Source of the DNA: Peribacillus sp. FSL E2-0218
GTDB lineage: Bacteria > Bacillota > Bacilli > Bacillales > DSM-1321
Length of the DNA: 64,000 bases
Direction of reading: 5' to 3'
Assembly: GCF_037992945.1 (NCBI RefSeq)
Contig: NZ_CP150304.1
Coordinates: forward strand, 2,793,501 to 2,857,500
Both the position numbers and the translations under genes were made by a program. Below the pieces are notes generated by a model. That model did not search any database. It worked only from the letters and a program-made list of their open reading frames with translations, and was not told where the DNA came from. Positions 9,126 through 17,834 of this stretch are shown here, piece by piece; the first letter of the stretch is position 1, and each line of letters starts with the position of its first letter.

Positions 9126-10838
9126 TTATTTGACCTGTTCCAGGACAAAATCAATGGCTTTTTGCGAATTTCTAGTGAGATTGATATATTCTGCCCCTTT
9201 TGTGGCAGCGAGTTTAATGTTTAAACGGTCTGTGTCTTCTTTAATGTCATCATAATATGATCCTACTTGCGGAGCTAAAATCACCATATCGAAGTCTTTC
9301 ATGATCTCGTAATGAGAACCGTAAGCACCTGCTGATGCAGTGATCGGGACATTGTATTGTTTAGCGCCTTCCGTTAATGCATTAGCTAACATGGCACTTG
9401 TTCCCGCTCCGGCACACAGCACCAAGACGTTGATGCTTTTCTCCAGCGTTGGTGCGGATTCCTCCACTTGAGCATTGTTGTTCATGATGGCGAATGTATC
9501 TGTTCCTGTTGCACCGACCATTGCAGGTTGCGCTGCTCGGGAAACTCCAACAGCTGCTTCCAATTCAGCATTTTTTGCTTCTTTTGCCAGCAATTCGTTG
9601 TCATAGGCTTTACAGAACGGAAGGTAAATAAGGAAATCGACGACGATTAATAAGATTGCAAGAACCAAAGCCCAGAGTCCCATACCTGTACCAAGTATTA
9701 AGCCGATTGGTGCTGGTGTTGCCCATGGCAGGACATAAATGAAGCTGTTCATCCCGATAACGTCAACGAAGAACTTGAACAAGCAAACATTAATCATTGG
9801 CGTCATTAAAAACGGAATGAAGAAATAAGGATTTAAAATCATTGGTGCAGCAAATAAAAGCGGTTCATTAACGGCAAAACACACGGGTACTACGGATGCT
9901 TTTCCGACTGCTTTCAGCTGTTTTGATCTAGCAAGAAGAAGGAAAATAAACGGAACGACAAGGGTAGCACCGGTCCCTCCCATAGTACCGACAAAGTTTC
10001 CAAGTCCGACCGTAAGCACGTTGGATGCTTGCTCACCGGCATCATGAAGCTGTAAGTTTGTGGCTACATTAGCGTAAATAATGGCGGCAATAGCTGGCTC
10101 CACTATAGAAGGTCCGTGTACCCCGGCAAACCAAAATAGTGCCATCATTCCCCAAATGATGCAGATTCCCAGGTACCCATCAGCAGCTGTGAATAACGGA
10201 GACAGCAGAGTAGCGAGTGCTTCTGCAAAAGGGACCCCAAGTGTACCTCTAACGATTAAATCCATGATAACCATGGCAAGAACGGAAAAGGCGAATGGAA
10301 AGACATCCTTAAACGTTTGCGATATCGTTCCTGGAACTTCTTTTGGCATTTTAATCGTTATATTTTTAAGTGCACAGAACTTATAAAGATTGACCGTAAT
10401 GAAAGCAGATACAAAAGCGGCTAAAAGACCTTTTGTACCGAGATATTCCGATGAAAAACCGCCATCGATTTGAGTAACACTTAAAACTAAAAAACCAACG
10501 ATGGAAGCGAGCATTGTGGAAGTAGAGTTAATATACTGATTTTTTGGCATTCTGCGATTTACCGATTCACTCAGAGATCTTGCCGTTGTGGCAGAAACAA
10601 GCAGTCCCACGATTCCCATTGAATAGTTGTACACTTTCCAAAGCCAAGTGGATACATTTTCAGGCCAAGTATAACCGAATACTTCCGGTACAGCCGCAAC
10701 AAGAATAAACATACTCGCAAACAATATGACCGGCATGGCGGCTAGGAAACCGTCACGAATTGCCCCTAAATAAATGTTTCTTGAAATTTTTTCAAAAAAA
10801 GGTTTTCCTTTTTCGATTTGCTTGATTACACCGTTCAT
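9126..10838 (-). CDS. lacE: PTS lactose/cellobiose-family EIICB (lactose type)
   Basis: The 570-aa membrane permease has EIIC at about residues 1-420 (about ten hydrophobic segments, with FAVNEPLLFAAPMILNP), a linker, and an EIIB domain at about 465-570 with its phosphocysteine in VLVLCAGAGTSAML. Length and domain order are those of LacE of staphylococci and lactococci, which import lactose as lactose-6-phosphate. The ATG follows GGAGGGG. It is preceded by lacF (15-bp gap) and lacG in one operon. Given the galactanase nearby, galactobiose and short galacto-oligosaccharides are plausible natural substrates. Confidence 0.95.
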   Translation of the reverse strand: MNGVIKQIEKGKPFFEKISRNIYLGAIRDGFLAAMPVILFASMFILVAAVPEVFGYTWPENVSTWLWKVYNYSMGIVGLLVSATTARSLSESVNRRMPKNQYINSTSTMLASIVGFLVLSVTQIDGGFSSEYLGTKGLLAAFVSAFITVNLYKFCALKNITIKMPKEVPGTISQTFKDVFPFAFSVLAMVIMDLIVRGTLGVPFAEALATLLSPLFTAADGYLGICIIWGMMALFWFAGVHGPSIVEPAIAAIIYANVATNLQLHDAGEQASNVLTVGLGNFVGTMGGTGATLVVPFIFLLLARSKQLKAVGKASVVPVCFAVNEPLLFAAPMILNPYFFIPFLMTPMINVCLFKFFVDVIGMNSFIYVLPWATPAPIGLILGTGMGLWALVLAILLIVVDFLIYLPFCKAYDNELLAKEAKNAELEAAVGVSRAAQPAMVGATGTDTFAIMNNNAQVEESAPTLEKSINVLVLCAGAGTSAMLANALTEGAKQYNVPITASAGAYGSHYEIMKDFDMVILAPQVGSYYDDIKEDTDRLNIKLAATKGAEYINLTRNSQKAIDFVLEQVK

Positions 10839-10853
10839 TACTTCCCCTCCAAA

Positions 10854-11168
10854 TTAACGGTTTTTACGATAGAGTTCAATGAAATCTTGGATGAGTTCAC
10901 GAAGAAGCAAAGTTGTCATTAAGTGGTCTTGGCCGTGTATGAAAATAAATCCTATATCCATATCTTTTCCTGCGGCTTCTTCCGATAGAATCTTCGTCTG
11001 TGCATTGTGGGCGAGATGTAAGTTTTCATCGGCACTTTTTAGGCCTGCCTCCACATTATCAAAGTTTCCGGCACGCACTTCTTTTAGTAATGTTAATAAT
11101 GAACTTCTAGCATCCCCAGCATAAGCAACAATTTCAAAACCGAGCATTTGTATTTCTTCTTTATTCAT
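10854..11168 (-). CDS. lacF: PTS lactose-specific EIIA
   Basis: The start at 11168 (MNKEEIQMLG) follows GGAGG and gives 104 aa, the exact usual length of LacF; longer in-frame versions lack a ribosome site. The helical EIIA-Lac fold is evident, with the phosphorylated histidine at H78 in FIFIHGQDHLMT and the metal-binding aspartate at D81. It passes phosphate from HPr to the EIIB domain of LacE, which is encoded immediately downstream. It lies between lacG and lacE in the lac operon. Confidence 0.96.
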   Translation of the reverse strand: MNKEEIQMLGFEIVAYAGDARSSLLTLLKEVRAGNFDNVEAGLKSADENLHLAHNAQTKILSEEAAGKDMDIGFIFIHGQDHLMTTLLLRELIQDFIELYRKNR

Positions 11169-11246
11169 ATAAGTAACCTCCAATAGCGATTTCATATTTT
11201 TTGGCAACGCATGATGAAAAGAGACTCTTTCCATCATGCGTGAAAA

Positions 11247-12647
11247 TTAAACGATCGTTTTCGTTTCACTTACAAGCTTGTACCAGTAGGCGGATTCTTT
11301 CGGATATCGTTTTTGGGTTTCAAAATCGACGTAGAAAAGACCATAACGTTTGTTATAACCGTTTGTCCAAGAAAATAAATCCATTAAGGACCATAAAAAA
11401 TACCCTTTTACATTGACACCATCAGTGATAGCTTTACTAATGGCTTCCAAATAAACTTTTAAATATTCCATTCTTGGTTTGTCCATGATGATTCCGTCAT
11501 CGAATTCATCTTTATAGCCCATGCCATTTTCCGTAATGTATATTTTGTTATAATCTGGATAATCTTGTTTAATACGGATGAGAATGTCATACATTCCTTC
11601 AGGATAGATGAGCCAGTCCCAATCCGTTCTTTTCAGTCCTTCTTTGTAAATCCTTTCACCAATCCCTTTTACTTTATAAACCGAGGTTCCTTTGTCGCCG
11701 GTGCCATTATGATGAATCATGGTTTCTCCGTCGTATGCTTTAACGAAATGGCATTGATAATGATTGATGCCGAGATAATCATTTCGTGTTGAAGCTTTTT
11801 TCATGATTTCAAAATCACTGTCCAAAAACTCGTATTTCGCACCATTTGCCTGACAGATCTCATCCAGTGCAAGCATGGTTTTCTCCGAATAATAACCGAG
11901 GTAAGTGGCATCAAGGAGAAACCTGACTGATAACGCGTCATCCAGGAAACAGGCATGACGGTCTTCTTCTGAGTCACTGGCAGGGTATTTTGTTTCCAAC
12001 GAGTGGACGACGCCAATTTCACCAGGATAGTTATTTTCCTTGAATAAGTTAACCGTCATTGCATGCGCCACCATCATATTATGTAAGCATTGAATGATCT
12101 TTGTGAAGTCGCTTTTGATAGATGGAGGAAACACACCGAGTAAATACTGGTTTGTCGCAACGGGATAGATTTCATTAAACGTACTCCAATTTTTAACTTC
12201 GGTAAATTCATTAAAACAAAACTCTGCATAGTCAACAAAAGCTTCTAGTGTTTCACGATTTAAAAAATCACCTTTATCGAATAATTCTTTTGGTGTATCG
12301 AAATGATGGAGCGTAACAAAAGGAACGACGTTATGTTTTTGGCATTCTGCGAAAACATCATGATAGAAATCGACGCCTTCCTGATTGACTTCTCCTGAGC
12401 CATTTGGAAAAATTCTTGTCCAAGCAATGGAAAGGCGAATGCCATTTATGCCAAATTTTTTACATAACTTTATATCTTCCGGGTATTGATGATAAAAATC
12501 ACTTGCAGGATCAGGACTGAATCTTCCTTGCTTTTCTAGAAATTCATCCCAAGCAACAGGTCCTTTTCCGCCTTCTTTTGTTGCACCTTCTGCTTGATAC
12601 GCTGCTGTGGCACCGCCTAAAATAAAATCACTTGGTAATTTCAGCAT
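11247..12647 (-). CDS. lacG: 6-phospho-beta-galactosidase (GH1)
   Basis: This GH1 enzyme of 466 aa has the acid/base in WSTFNEIYP (the NEI form, rather than NEP, is usual in 6-phospho-beta-galactosidases) and the nucleophile in YITENGMGY. The phosphate-binding region near the C-terminus, FSWTNGYNKRYGLFY, retains the Lys and Tyr known to grip the 6-phosphate in LacG. It hydrolyses lactose-6-phosphate or phosphorylated galactobiose in the cytoplasm to galactose-6-phosphate plus glucose or galactose. It is the first gene of the lac operon, with promoter, cre and LacR sites immediately upstream. Confidence 0.95.
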   Translation of the reverse strand: MLKLPSDFILGGATAAYQAEGATKEGGKGPVAWDEFLEKQGRFSPDPASDFYHQYPEDIKLCKKFGINGIRLSIAWTRIFPNGSGEVNQEGVDFYHDVFAECQKHNVVPFVTLHHFDTPKELFDKGDFLNRETLEAFVDYAEFCFNEFTEVKNWSTFNEIYPVATNQYLLGVFPPSIKSDFTKIIQCLHNMMVAHAMTVNLFKENNYPGEIGVVHSLETKYPASDSEEDRHACFLDDALSVRFLLDATYLGYYSEKTMLALDEICQANGAKYEFLDSDFEIMKKASTRNDYLGINHYQCHFVKAYDGETMIHHNGTGDKGTSVYKVKGIGERIYKEGLKRTDWDWLIYPEGMYDILIRIKQDYPDYNKIYITENGMGYKDEFDDGIIMDKPRMEYLKVYLEAISKAITDGVNVKGYFLWSLMDLFSWTNGYNKRYGLFYVDFETQKRYPKESAYWYKLVSETKTIV

Positions 12648-12690
12648 GACTTGAATCCCCCTAATGAAAGTTTATACAAGCTAGTTAAAA

Positions 12691-12718
12691 AATGTTTGTT
12701 TTTGTTAACTTTTGTTTA
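12691..12718 (-). promoter_or_regulatory. LacR operator O1 (lac operon side)
   Basis: AATGTTTGTTTTTGTT followed by a further TTTTGTTT gives the TGTTTNTTT-type spaced repeats bound by LacR repressors of this family. It begins at the -10 box of the lacG promoter and covers the likely transcription start. Confidence 0.7.
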
Positions 12719-12746
12719 TCGTAAGCGTATACAAAATGATTGTCAA
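12718..12746 (-). promoter_or_regulatory. lacGFE promoter
   Basis: On the minus strand, TTGACA (12746-12741) is followed after 17 bases by TACGAT (12723-12718). This is a near-consensus sigma-A promoter about 70 bp upstream of lacG. Confidence 0.75.
12720..12733. promoter_or_regulatory. CcpA cre site in the lac promoter
   Basis: CGTAAGCGTATACA fits the cre consensus with one mismatch at the first base. It lies in the promoter spacer and -10, so CcpA binding would block initiation when preferred sugars are present. Confidence 0.6.
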
Positions 12747-12832
12747 TAGATTTTTCAAAAAATGTAAGCGATTGATTATTAGGTTAATCACTGTTTATCA
12801 CGATATGAACAGGATCGTTTAGCGCTCTTTAT

Positions 12833-12850
12833 AAATGTTTGTTTTTGTTT
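12833..12850 (+). promoter_or_regulatory. LacR operator O2 (lacR side)
   Basis: AAATGTTTGTTTTTGTTT repeats the core of O1 and lies just upstream of the probable lacR -35 (TTGACC, 12856-12861). Both operators point the same way, about 142 bp apart. This suggests joint control of lac and lacR, possibly with looping. Confidence 0.65.
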
Positions 12851-12910
12851 TTTTATTGACCTATGTTTCTCTTCTATGATAAATTGTGTTTAAAGTTGAG
12901 GTGATTAGAT

Positions 12911-13678
12911 GTGTTAAAAAAAGAACGGTTATTAAAGATCATCGATATCGTTAACTCCAAAGGAATCATTACGGTGAATGAGATCATGGATGAACTGGAT
13001 GTTTCCGATATGACAGTTAGAAGAGATCTAGAGGAACTTGACAAAGCCGGAAAAATCGTTCGCATCCATGGCGGTGCTCAGAGTATTTCCCACTCAATAG
13101 ATCGAGAGTTATCACATCATGAAAAACTTGGTGTTCAAGTAGAAGCAAAAGGTAAAATTGCAGAGCTGGCTGCATCGTATGTAGAAGACGGCGATACGGT
13201 TTTTCTCGGACCAGGTACTACAATTGAACTTTTAGCCAAATATCTATTGAACAAACGAATCAGGATTATTACGAATAACTATCCTGTATTCAATATTTTA
13301 ACGCATTGCGAAGCGGCAGATATTATCCTGATTGGCGGCGACTATAGAAAAAACACTGGTGCTTTCGTTGGGCCTATTGCCAATAATACTTTGCAAAAAT
13401 TCAATTTCACGAAGGCTTTCATTAGTGCAAATGGCATTCATAATGATGAAATCTCTACTTATAGTGTCGAAGAAGGAGAAGCACATCAAATTGCGCTGAA
13501 TAATTCTCGAACCAAATTTTTGTTAGTAGACAATAAAAAATTCAATCGAGAAGATTTTTACGTTTTCTATGATTTACATGATATGGATTATTTGATTACT
13601 GATGATAACGTTGTGAAGGATGTCCTAGCCCATTACGAGCAATATGTAGATATCAAAATCGCAGAAAAAAATGAATAG
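12911..13678 (+). CDS. lacR: Lactose operon repressor LacR (DeoR family)
   Basis: A GTG start follows GAGGTGA at good spacing. The N-terminus is a DeoR helix-turn-helix (VNEIMDELDVSDMTVRRDLE, then the wing RIHGGAQ). The C-terminal two-thirds is the sugar-phosphate-binding DeoR domain (VFLGPGTTIELL, IITNNYPVF, LIGGDYRKNTGAFVG). In lac operons of this type the repressor is released by tagatose-6-phosphate; that ligand is assumed here, because the tagatose pathway genes are not in the window. It is divergent from lacGFE and followed closely by a HAD phosphatase gene. Confidence 0.92.
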   Translation: MLKKERLLKIIDIVNSKGIITVNEIMDELDVSDMTVRRDLEELDKAGKIVRIHGGAQSISHSIDRELSHHEKLGVQVEAKGKIAELAASYVEDGDTVFLGPGTTIELLAKYLLNKRIRIITNNYPVFNILTHCEAADIILIGGDYRKNTGAFVGPIANNTLQKFNFTKAFISANGIHNDEISTYSVEEGEAHQIALNNSRTKFLLVDNKKFNREDFYVFYDLHDMDYLITDDNVVKDVLAHYEQYVDIKIAEKNE

Positions 13679-13697
13679 AAAAGGTAGGGGTAGTTCA

Positions 13698-14372
13698 TTG
13701 AAAGGAATTATTTTTGATTTTAATGGCACCATGTTTCTAGATTCGCATATTCACGAAGAGGCATGGTTTTACATGGTAAAGAAATATTCCCCTAAGGCCA
13801 TATCGGATACAGATATTTTGCTTAACATTCATGGAAGAACGAATAAGGAAATCCTTACCCATTTTATCTCAAAAGAGTTGACAAATGCGCAAATCGAAAA
13901 GATGTCTTTTGAAAAAGAAGCCTACTACAGGGAATTATGTCTGAAGAACAAGGATGAACTAAAGCTGACCAATGGCCTCGCGGACATGTTAAATCAGCTG
14001 AAAGCTTCAGGAATGCCCATCACCATTGCGACCGCTACGGTAAAGGAAAATGTTCAATTTTACTTTGATATTTTTCAATTGGACCAGTGGTTTGATTTTG
14101 ACAAAGTGACCTTTGATGACGGGAGCTTCCCTGGCAAGCCGGAACCGGATATATTCATTATTGCGGCGAAGAAATTAGGGCTTATACCAATTGAATGCTT
14201 AGTAATTGAAGATGCTTTTTCGGGACTTACAGCAGCGAAGAAAGCAGGAATCGGCAAGATCATCGCCATCGATCCATTCGGTAAAAATCGCTCGTTATTC
14301 GAAGAAAAACAACTAGGAAGCGATGGAATCATAACCGATTTCACTAAATTTTTTGAAGTGATTGCAAGTTAA
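13698..14372 (+). CDS. HAD-superfamily hydrolase, beta-phosphoglucomutase-like
   Basis: The TTG at 13698 is preceded by GGTAGGGG and gives MKGIIFDFNGTMF; an ATG at 13671 that would overlap lacR has no ribosome site. Of 224 aa, the cap helices lie at about residues 15-80 and the remaining HAD motifs are the Thr in TIATATVK, the Lys in FPGKPEPD and the acidic pair in VIEDAFSG. Motif I reads DFNGT: the nucleophile Asp7 is kept, but the usual second Asp (general acid/base) is Asn9. Related proteins act on sugar phosphates. Placed right after lacR, it may act on a galactose or tagatose phosphate, but this is inference. Confidence 0.85.
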   Translation: MKGIIFDFNGTMFLDSHIHEEAWFYMVKKYSPKAISDTDILLNIHGRTNKEILTHFISKELTNAQIEKMSFEKEAYYRELCLKNKDELKLTNGLADMLNQLKASGMPITIATATVKENVQFYFDIFQLDQWFDFDKVTFDDGSFPGKPEPDIFIIAAKKLGLIPIECLVIEDAFSGLTAAKKAGIGKIIAIDPFGKNRSLFEEKQLGSDGIITDFTKFFEVIAS

Positions 14373-14500
14373 TCCTTTTGAGGAGAGTGATACTGGGGCT
14401 CTTTTTATGGGGATGGACTTGGGAGATTTCTTGTCATAACAATGAACTGTCACGATTCAATAGTGGGAGTAAACAAATCAGAACATATGTATAAGCCTAA

Positions 14501-14526
14501 ACCTCGCTGAATTTCAACGAGGTTTT
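14501..14526. terminator. Candidate bidirectional terminator
   Basis: Arms ACCTCG and CGAGGT with a loop and a T5 run form a weak-to-moderate terminator between the convergent HAD and gerA-type genes. Confidence 0.55.
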
Positions 14527-14618
14527 TCGTAGAATGGAGAATCGCTGCAATTGTCTTGAATTCTTTTTCACCACAGCAAAAGGTTTGCAAGCTTGAACCA
14601 AAATAACGAATAAATGAA

Positions 14619-16070
14619 TCAATCATTCTCCTCAGGATAAGTGTGTTTGCTATTAATTAGTGTCTGTAAATCTCCCCTATATATTGTATCTTTCCATTCC
14701 TGTATCCTAAACGGAAGCAAAGGCGAAAGATAGGGAACACCTAAAGATTTAAGTCTTGCCATATATATTATTTTAATTGTTGCAGCAATGATTAATCCAT
14801 TAAATCCATAAAAATAAGCAATAATCAAAAAAAGCGGTCTTAAAGTACTTTCAGCAGCTAGCATTCCTCTGTTGGCGAGTAGAAAACTAGAAATAGTCGT
14901 TATACCTACGATTATGAGACTAAGTGGATGAATTAGTTTTGCCGTAACAGCTGTTTCGCCTATTACGATAGTTCCGATCAAGGAAAGCAAAATCACTGAA
15001 GCCTTCGGAATACGATAAGATGCATCCAATAAGATTCTTATGATAAATAAGAGAAGAGCTATTTCCCAAAAGGTTGGTAATAACTCATTTTTAGTTATGA
15101 GTGCCTTCGAAATTTTATTAGTTAAATCTCCTTTATGAAAATTTGCTATCGCGATATAAACACCAGGTAGGTATACAGCTAAGAAAAAGCAAATCATTCT
15201 TATTAATCGATTTGAAAAGCGACCCGCTTTTACGTGATACTCATCCGGCGCCTGTAATAAATCCATAAAAAGTGTAGGTGCAATAATTGCACTAGGGAAA
15301 CCATCCACTATAATTGCTACTTTTCCTTCATATAATGAGGATACAACTCCATCAATTCGTCCTGAAGTTCTTGCTAAATTGAAAATGGTTCTTGGTTTTC
15401 CTTCCAATACATCTTCCACAACTTTTGAATTTAGCAAATATTTTATTTTTAGGCTTTTTAGCCTCTTTCGTACTTCTTTTAAAATTCCTTTATCCACAAT
15501 CCCTTCTATAAATAATATTGAAACGGCTGTTTTCGAGAATGTTCCAAATTCCATTGGTTCTACACAGAAATCAGGAGTTTTAATGGTACTTCTTAACATA
15601 TTAATATTTGTTTTCATTTGTTCTGTCAGACCAACAATGGGACCCATTTGAGAACGTTCCCCTAGTGATTCTTCAAGGCTTCTTTCCTTCCAATTGGCTG
15701 ATGGTACGATAATTCCTTTTCGATGGCCATTAATCAATATAATGGTATTTCCTTTTACGATAGCTTCTATTACGTCTATGTACTGAGTCGTGGTTTTCAC
15801 ATCAGCAGCTTCAATCAATCTTTCATTAATTTGATCAGTAAGTAATTCATTACACTTTACAGTCTTGAAAGGCTCCAATAATGGTTTGACAACATATTCC
15901 TGTATGAGGTCTGTATCAATAATTCCATCCAAATAGACAATGTTGATTTCGACAGAACTCTTGAAGCCCGTTTTTATCTTTCTAACGGTAAGATCAGATG
16001 TATGATGAAATGTTTTCTTTAGATCGCTAATATTTTCTTGAATGGTTTCCTGCAAATCTTTTTTACTCAT
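14619..16070 (-). CDS. GerA-family germinant receptor A subunit (orphan)
   Basis: This 483-aa protein has the usual GerAA/GerKA layout. A soluble N-terminal domain (about 1-290) contains EAIVKGNTIILINGH and FVEP-like segments, and is followed by about five membrane helices (about 295-450) and a short cytoplasmic tail. The ATG follows AAGGGTG. GerA-family receptors sit in the inner spore membrane and normally need partner B (transporter-like) and C (lipoprotein) subunits encoded next to A. Here no B or C gene is adjacent: a HAD gene lies on one side and an IS element on the other. It may pair with subunits encoded elsewhere or be a relic; the frame is intact. Confidence 0.9.
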   Translation of the reverse strand: MSKKDLQETIQENISDLKKTFHHTSDLTVRKIKTGFKSSVEINIVYLDGIIDTDLIQEYVVKPLLEPFKTVKCNELLTDQINERLIEAADVKTTTQYIDVIEAIVKGNTIILINGHRKGIIVPSANWKERSLEESLGERSQMGPIVGLTEQMKTNINMLRSTIKTPDFCVEPMEFGTFSKTAVSILFIEGIVDKGILKEVRKRLKSLKIKYLLNSKVVEDVLEGKPRTIFNLARTSGRIDGVVSSLYEGKVAIIVDGFPSAIIAPTLFMDLLQAPDEYHVKAGRFSNRLIRMICFFLAVYLPGVYIAIANFHKGDLTNKISKALITKNELLPTFWEIALLLFIIRILLDASYRIPKASVILLSLIGTIVIGETAVTAKLIHPLSLIIVGITTISSFLLANRGMLAAESTLRPLFLIIAYFYGFNGLIIAATIKIIYMARLKSLGVPYLSPLLPFRIQEWKDTIYRGDLQTLINSKHTYPEEND

Positions 16071-16257
16071 TCAATTTCACCCTTAAAGTTTATTCACTTT
16101 AGTTTGAGGAAATATCTTGAATTTTATTCTCATTCAATGCAGCGCAAGTTCAATCCATAAAGAATCGAAACGTCTGTCTCCTTTAGCATTTTATCGTGGT
16201 AAACATTTGTTTGGATTGATTGTTTCGCGGACCAATAATCATGCTGAACTACCAAAA
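16071..16257. other. Intergenic, nothing recognisable
   Basis: This short region lies upstream of the orphan gerA-type gene and ends with CCAAAAAAA, which on the minus strand is the T-run of the original cwlJ terminator now displaced by the IS insertion. Confidence 0.5.
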
Positions 16258-16282
16258 AAAGGACCATTTTTAATGGTCCTAC
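16258..16282. repeat. Left 25-bp duplicated target (cwlJ terminator hairpin)
   Basis: The hairpin GGACCATTTTTAATGGTCC with AAA before it and TAC after it is repeated exactly at 18023-18047, on the other side of the IS. This left copy keeps the T7 tract when read on the minus strand, so it is the distal half of the original terminator. Confidence 0.85.
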
Positions 16283-16294
16283 CAGTTTGTAGAC

Positions 16295-16332
16295 AAAAGG
16301 GGTTCGGAATTAAAAAATTCCGAACCCCTTTT
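16295..16332 (-). terminator. Terminator hairpin at the left end of the IS
   Basis: Perfect 17-base arms AAAAGGGGTTCGGAATT and AATTCCGAACCCCTTTT surround a four-base loop. They would end the transposase mRNA and block read-through in both directions. A similar hairpin occurs at 58522-58568 and a weaker one at 63633-63674. Confidence 0.8.
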
Positions 16333-16391
16333 GAAATTCCTTTGAAATTTTGACCAAAGGTTACGAGATTTGGGCTCTTCGAGCCACTATG

Positions 16392-17750
16392 TTAAGCCAT
16401 TTTAGGACCTTGCCATGTCCAAGTGGCCATCTTCTTTAAATTCATGGCAGCGAAAGTAAGCATCGCCTGCATCGACAATTTTTTAAGTCCCCTTAAAGTA
16501 GTCCAACGCATACCATGCTTTTCTTTTGCATCTGCGAATACACGCTCAATCGTTTCTTTGCGTTTCGCATATATAGGTTTTACCTCTTGATGATGACGCA
16601 GATGATCTGCTTCTTCCACATATGCTTGCCAGATATGCCGTGTCACTACTTTTTGATGGTCTTTGCTTTCCGTACACCGTGATAAAAATGAGCATGTTGC
16701 ACAAATTTGTTTGGGCGATTTGTACTCGCGATAGCCCTCTTTATTTGTTGTTGAGTACTTTAAAGTTTCTCCCGAAGGGCAAAGGTAACAATCAAAGTGT
16801 TCATCGTAAACATAGTCATGTTTGCGAAAGAATCCTTCTTTTGTACGAGGACGTGTATAGGGTAAAGCAGGTGTGATTTCTTTGTTAAATAGGTAGCTTG
16901 TAATCGCTGGTGTTTTATAAGCTGCATCTGCGGCAACTGCTTCTGGTTTTCCAACTTTCTCAATCACTTGCTCAACAAGTGGCTCCAAAATATGACTGTC
17001 ATGTGTATTACCAGGTGTTACAATCGTTCCCAATACAAAACCGTTGCCGTCTGCGGCCGCATGGAATGAATAGGCAAACTGTTTTGTTCGTTCATCTTTC
17101 ACATAGTAGCCACTCTCAGGATCCGTAGTACTTTCTTTAATTGCTTTGGTTTCTTCCTTATCAAATTTATCTGGTGGAAAAGGCTTCTTTCCATGGTTTT
17201 CACGATCTTGATTGATTTCTTCTTGAAGACGTCCTTGATACGCTCGTGTTTCTTTACGAACGATTTTCTTTTCAAATTTCCGTTTATTCGCACTGGCTTT
17301 CACATGTGTGGAATCCACGAAAACGTGTTCTACACTTATTACCTTTTTATTAGCAGCTGTCATTAAAATGCGACAGAAAATCTGTTCAAACAGGTCTGTA
17401 TCTTTAAAGCGTCGCTCATAATTTTTTCCGAACGTAGAGAAATGAGGTACTTTATCATGGAAACCATAGCCTAAGAACCAACGGTAAGCCATATTGGTTT
17501 CAACTTCTTCAATCGTTTTACGCATGGAACGAATACCGAAGGTATATTGAATGAAAGTCAGTTTAACTAAAATAACTGGATCAATACTTGGGCGTCCTAC
17601 CTCTGAGTACATATCTTTCACCAAGTCATAAATGAAAGTGAAGTCAATGGCAGCCTCCATTTTACGAACCAAATGGTTCGGTGGCACCAGTTGATCTAAA
17701 GTAATCATTTCAAGTTGATCTCGCTGAATAGAATCATGTTTAGAAAGCAT
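16392..17750 (-). CDS. IS1182-family transposase
   Basis: The 452-aa start at 17750 has GAGGTG six bases upstream. The N-terminal DUF772-type domain (LVPPNHLVRKMEAAIDFTF, FIQYTFGIRSMRKT) is followed by a DDE catalytic domain, with Asp in HVFVDSTHVKA, Asp in AVAADAAYKT and the last Glu in KETIERVFADAKEKHG. A Cys-rich segment (CYLCPSGE, CATCSFLSRC) precedes it, as in IS1182 proteins. The frame is intact, so the element may be active. It reads towards the gerA-type gene but ends in its own terminator. Confidence 0.95.
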   Translation of the reverse strand: MLSKHDSIQRDQLEMITLDQLVPPNHLVRKMEAAIDFTFIYDLVKDMYSEVGRPSIDPVILVKLTFIQYTFGIRSMRKTIEEVETNMAYRWFLGYGFHDKVPHFSTFGKNYERRFKDTDLFEQIFCRILMTAANKKVISVEHVFVDSTHVKASANKRKFEKKIVRKETRAYQGRLQEEINQDRENHGKKPFPPDKFDKEETKAIKESTTDPESGYYVKDERTKQFAYSFHAAADGNGFVLGTIVTPGNTHDSHILEPLVEQVIEKVGKPEAVAADAAYKTPAITSYLFNKEITPALPYTRPRTKEGFFRKHDYVYDEHFDCYLCPSGETLKYSTTNKEGYREYKSPKQICATCSFLSRCTESKDHQKVVTRHIWQAYVEEADHLRHHQEVKPIYAKRKETIERVFADAKEKHGMRWTTLRGLKKLSMQAMLTFAAMNLKKMATWTWQGPKMA

Positions 17751-17834
17751 CCTCATCACCTCAAGTTTTAATCCTTCAATTTTAAAACAAAAATGACTCC
17801 AGTCAAAAGTGTTCTATCTAAAAGGTAAGACAAA

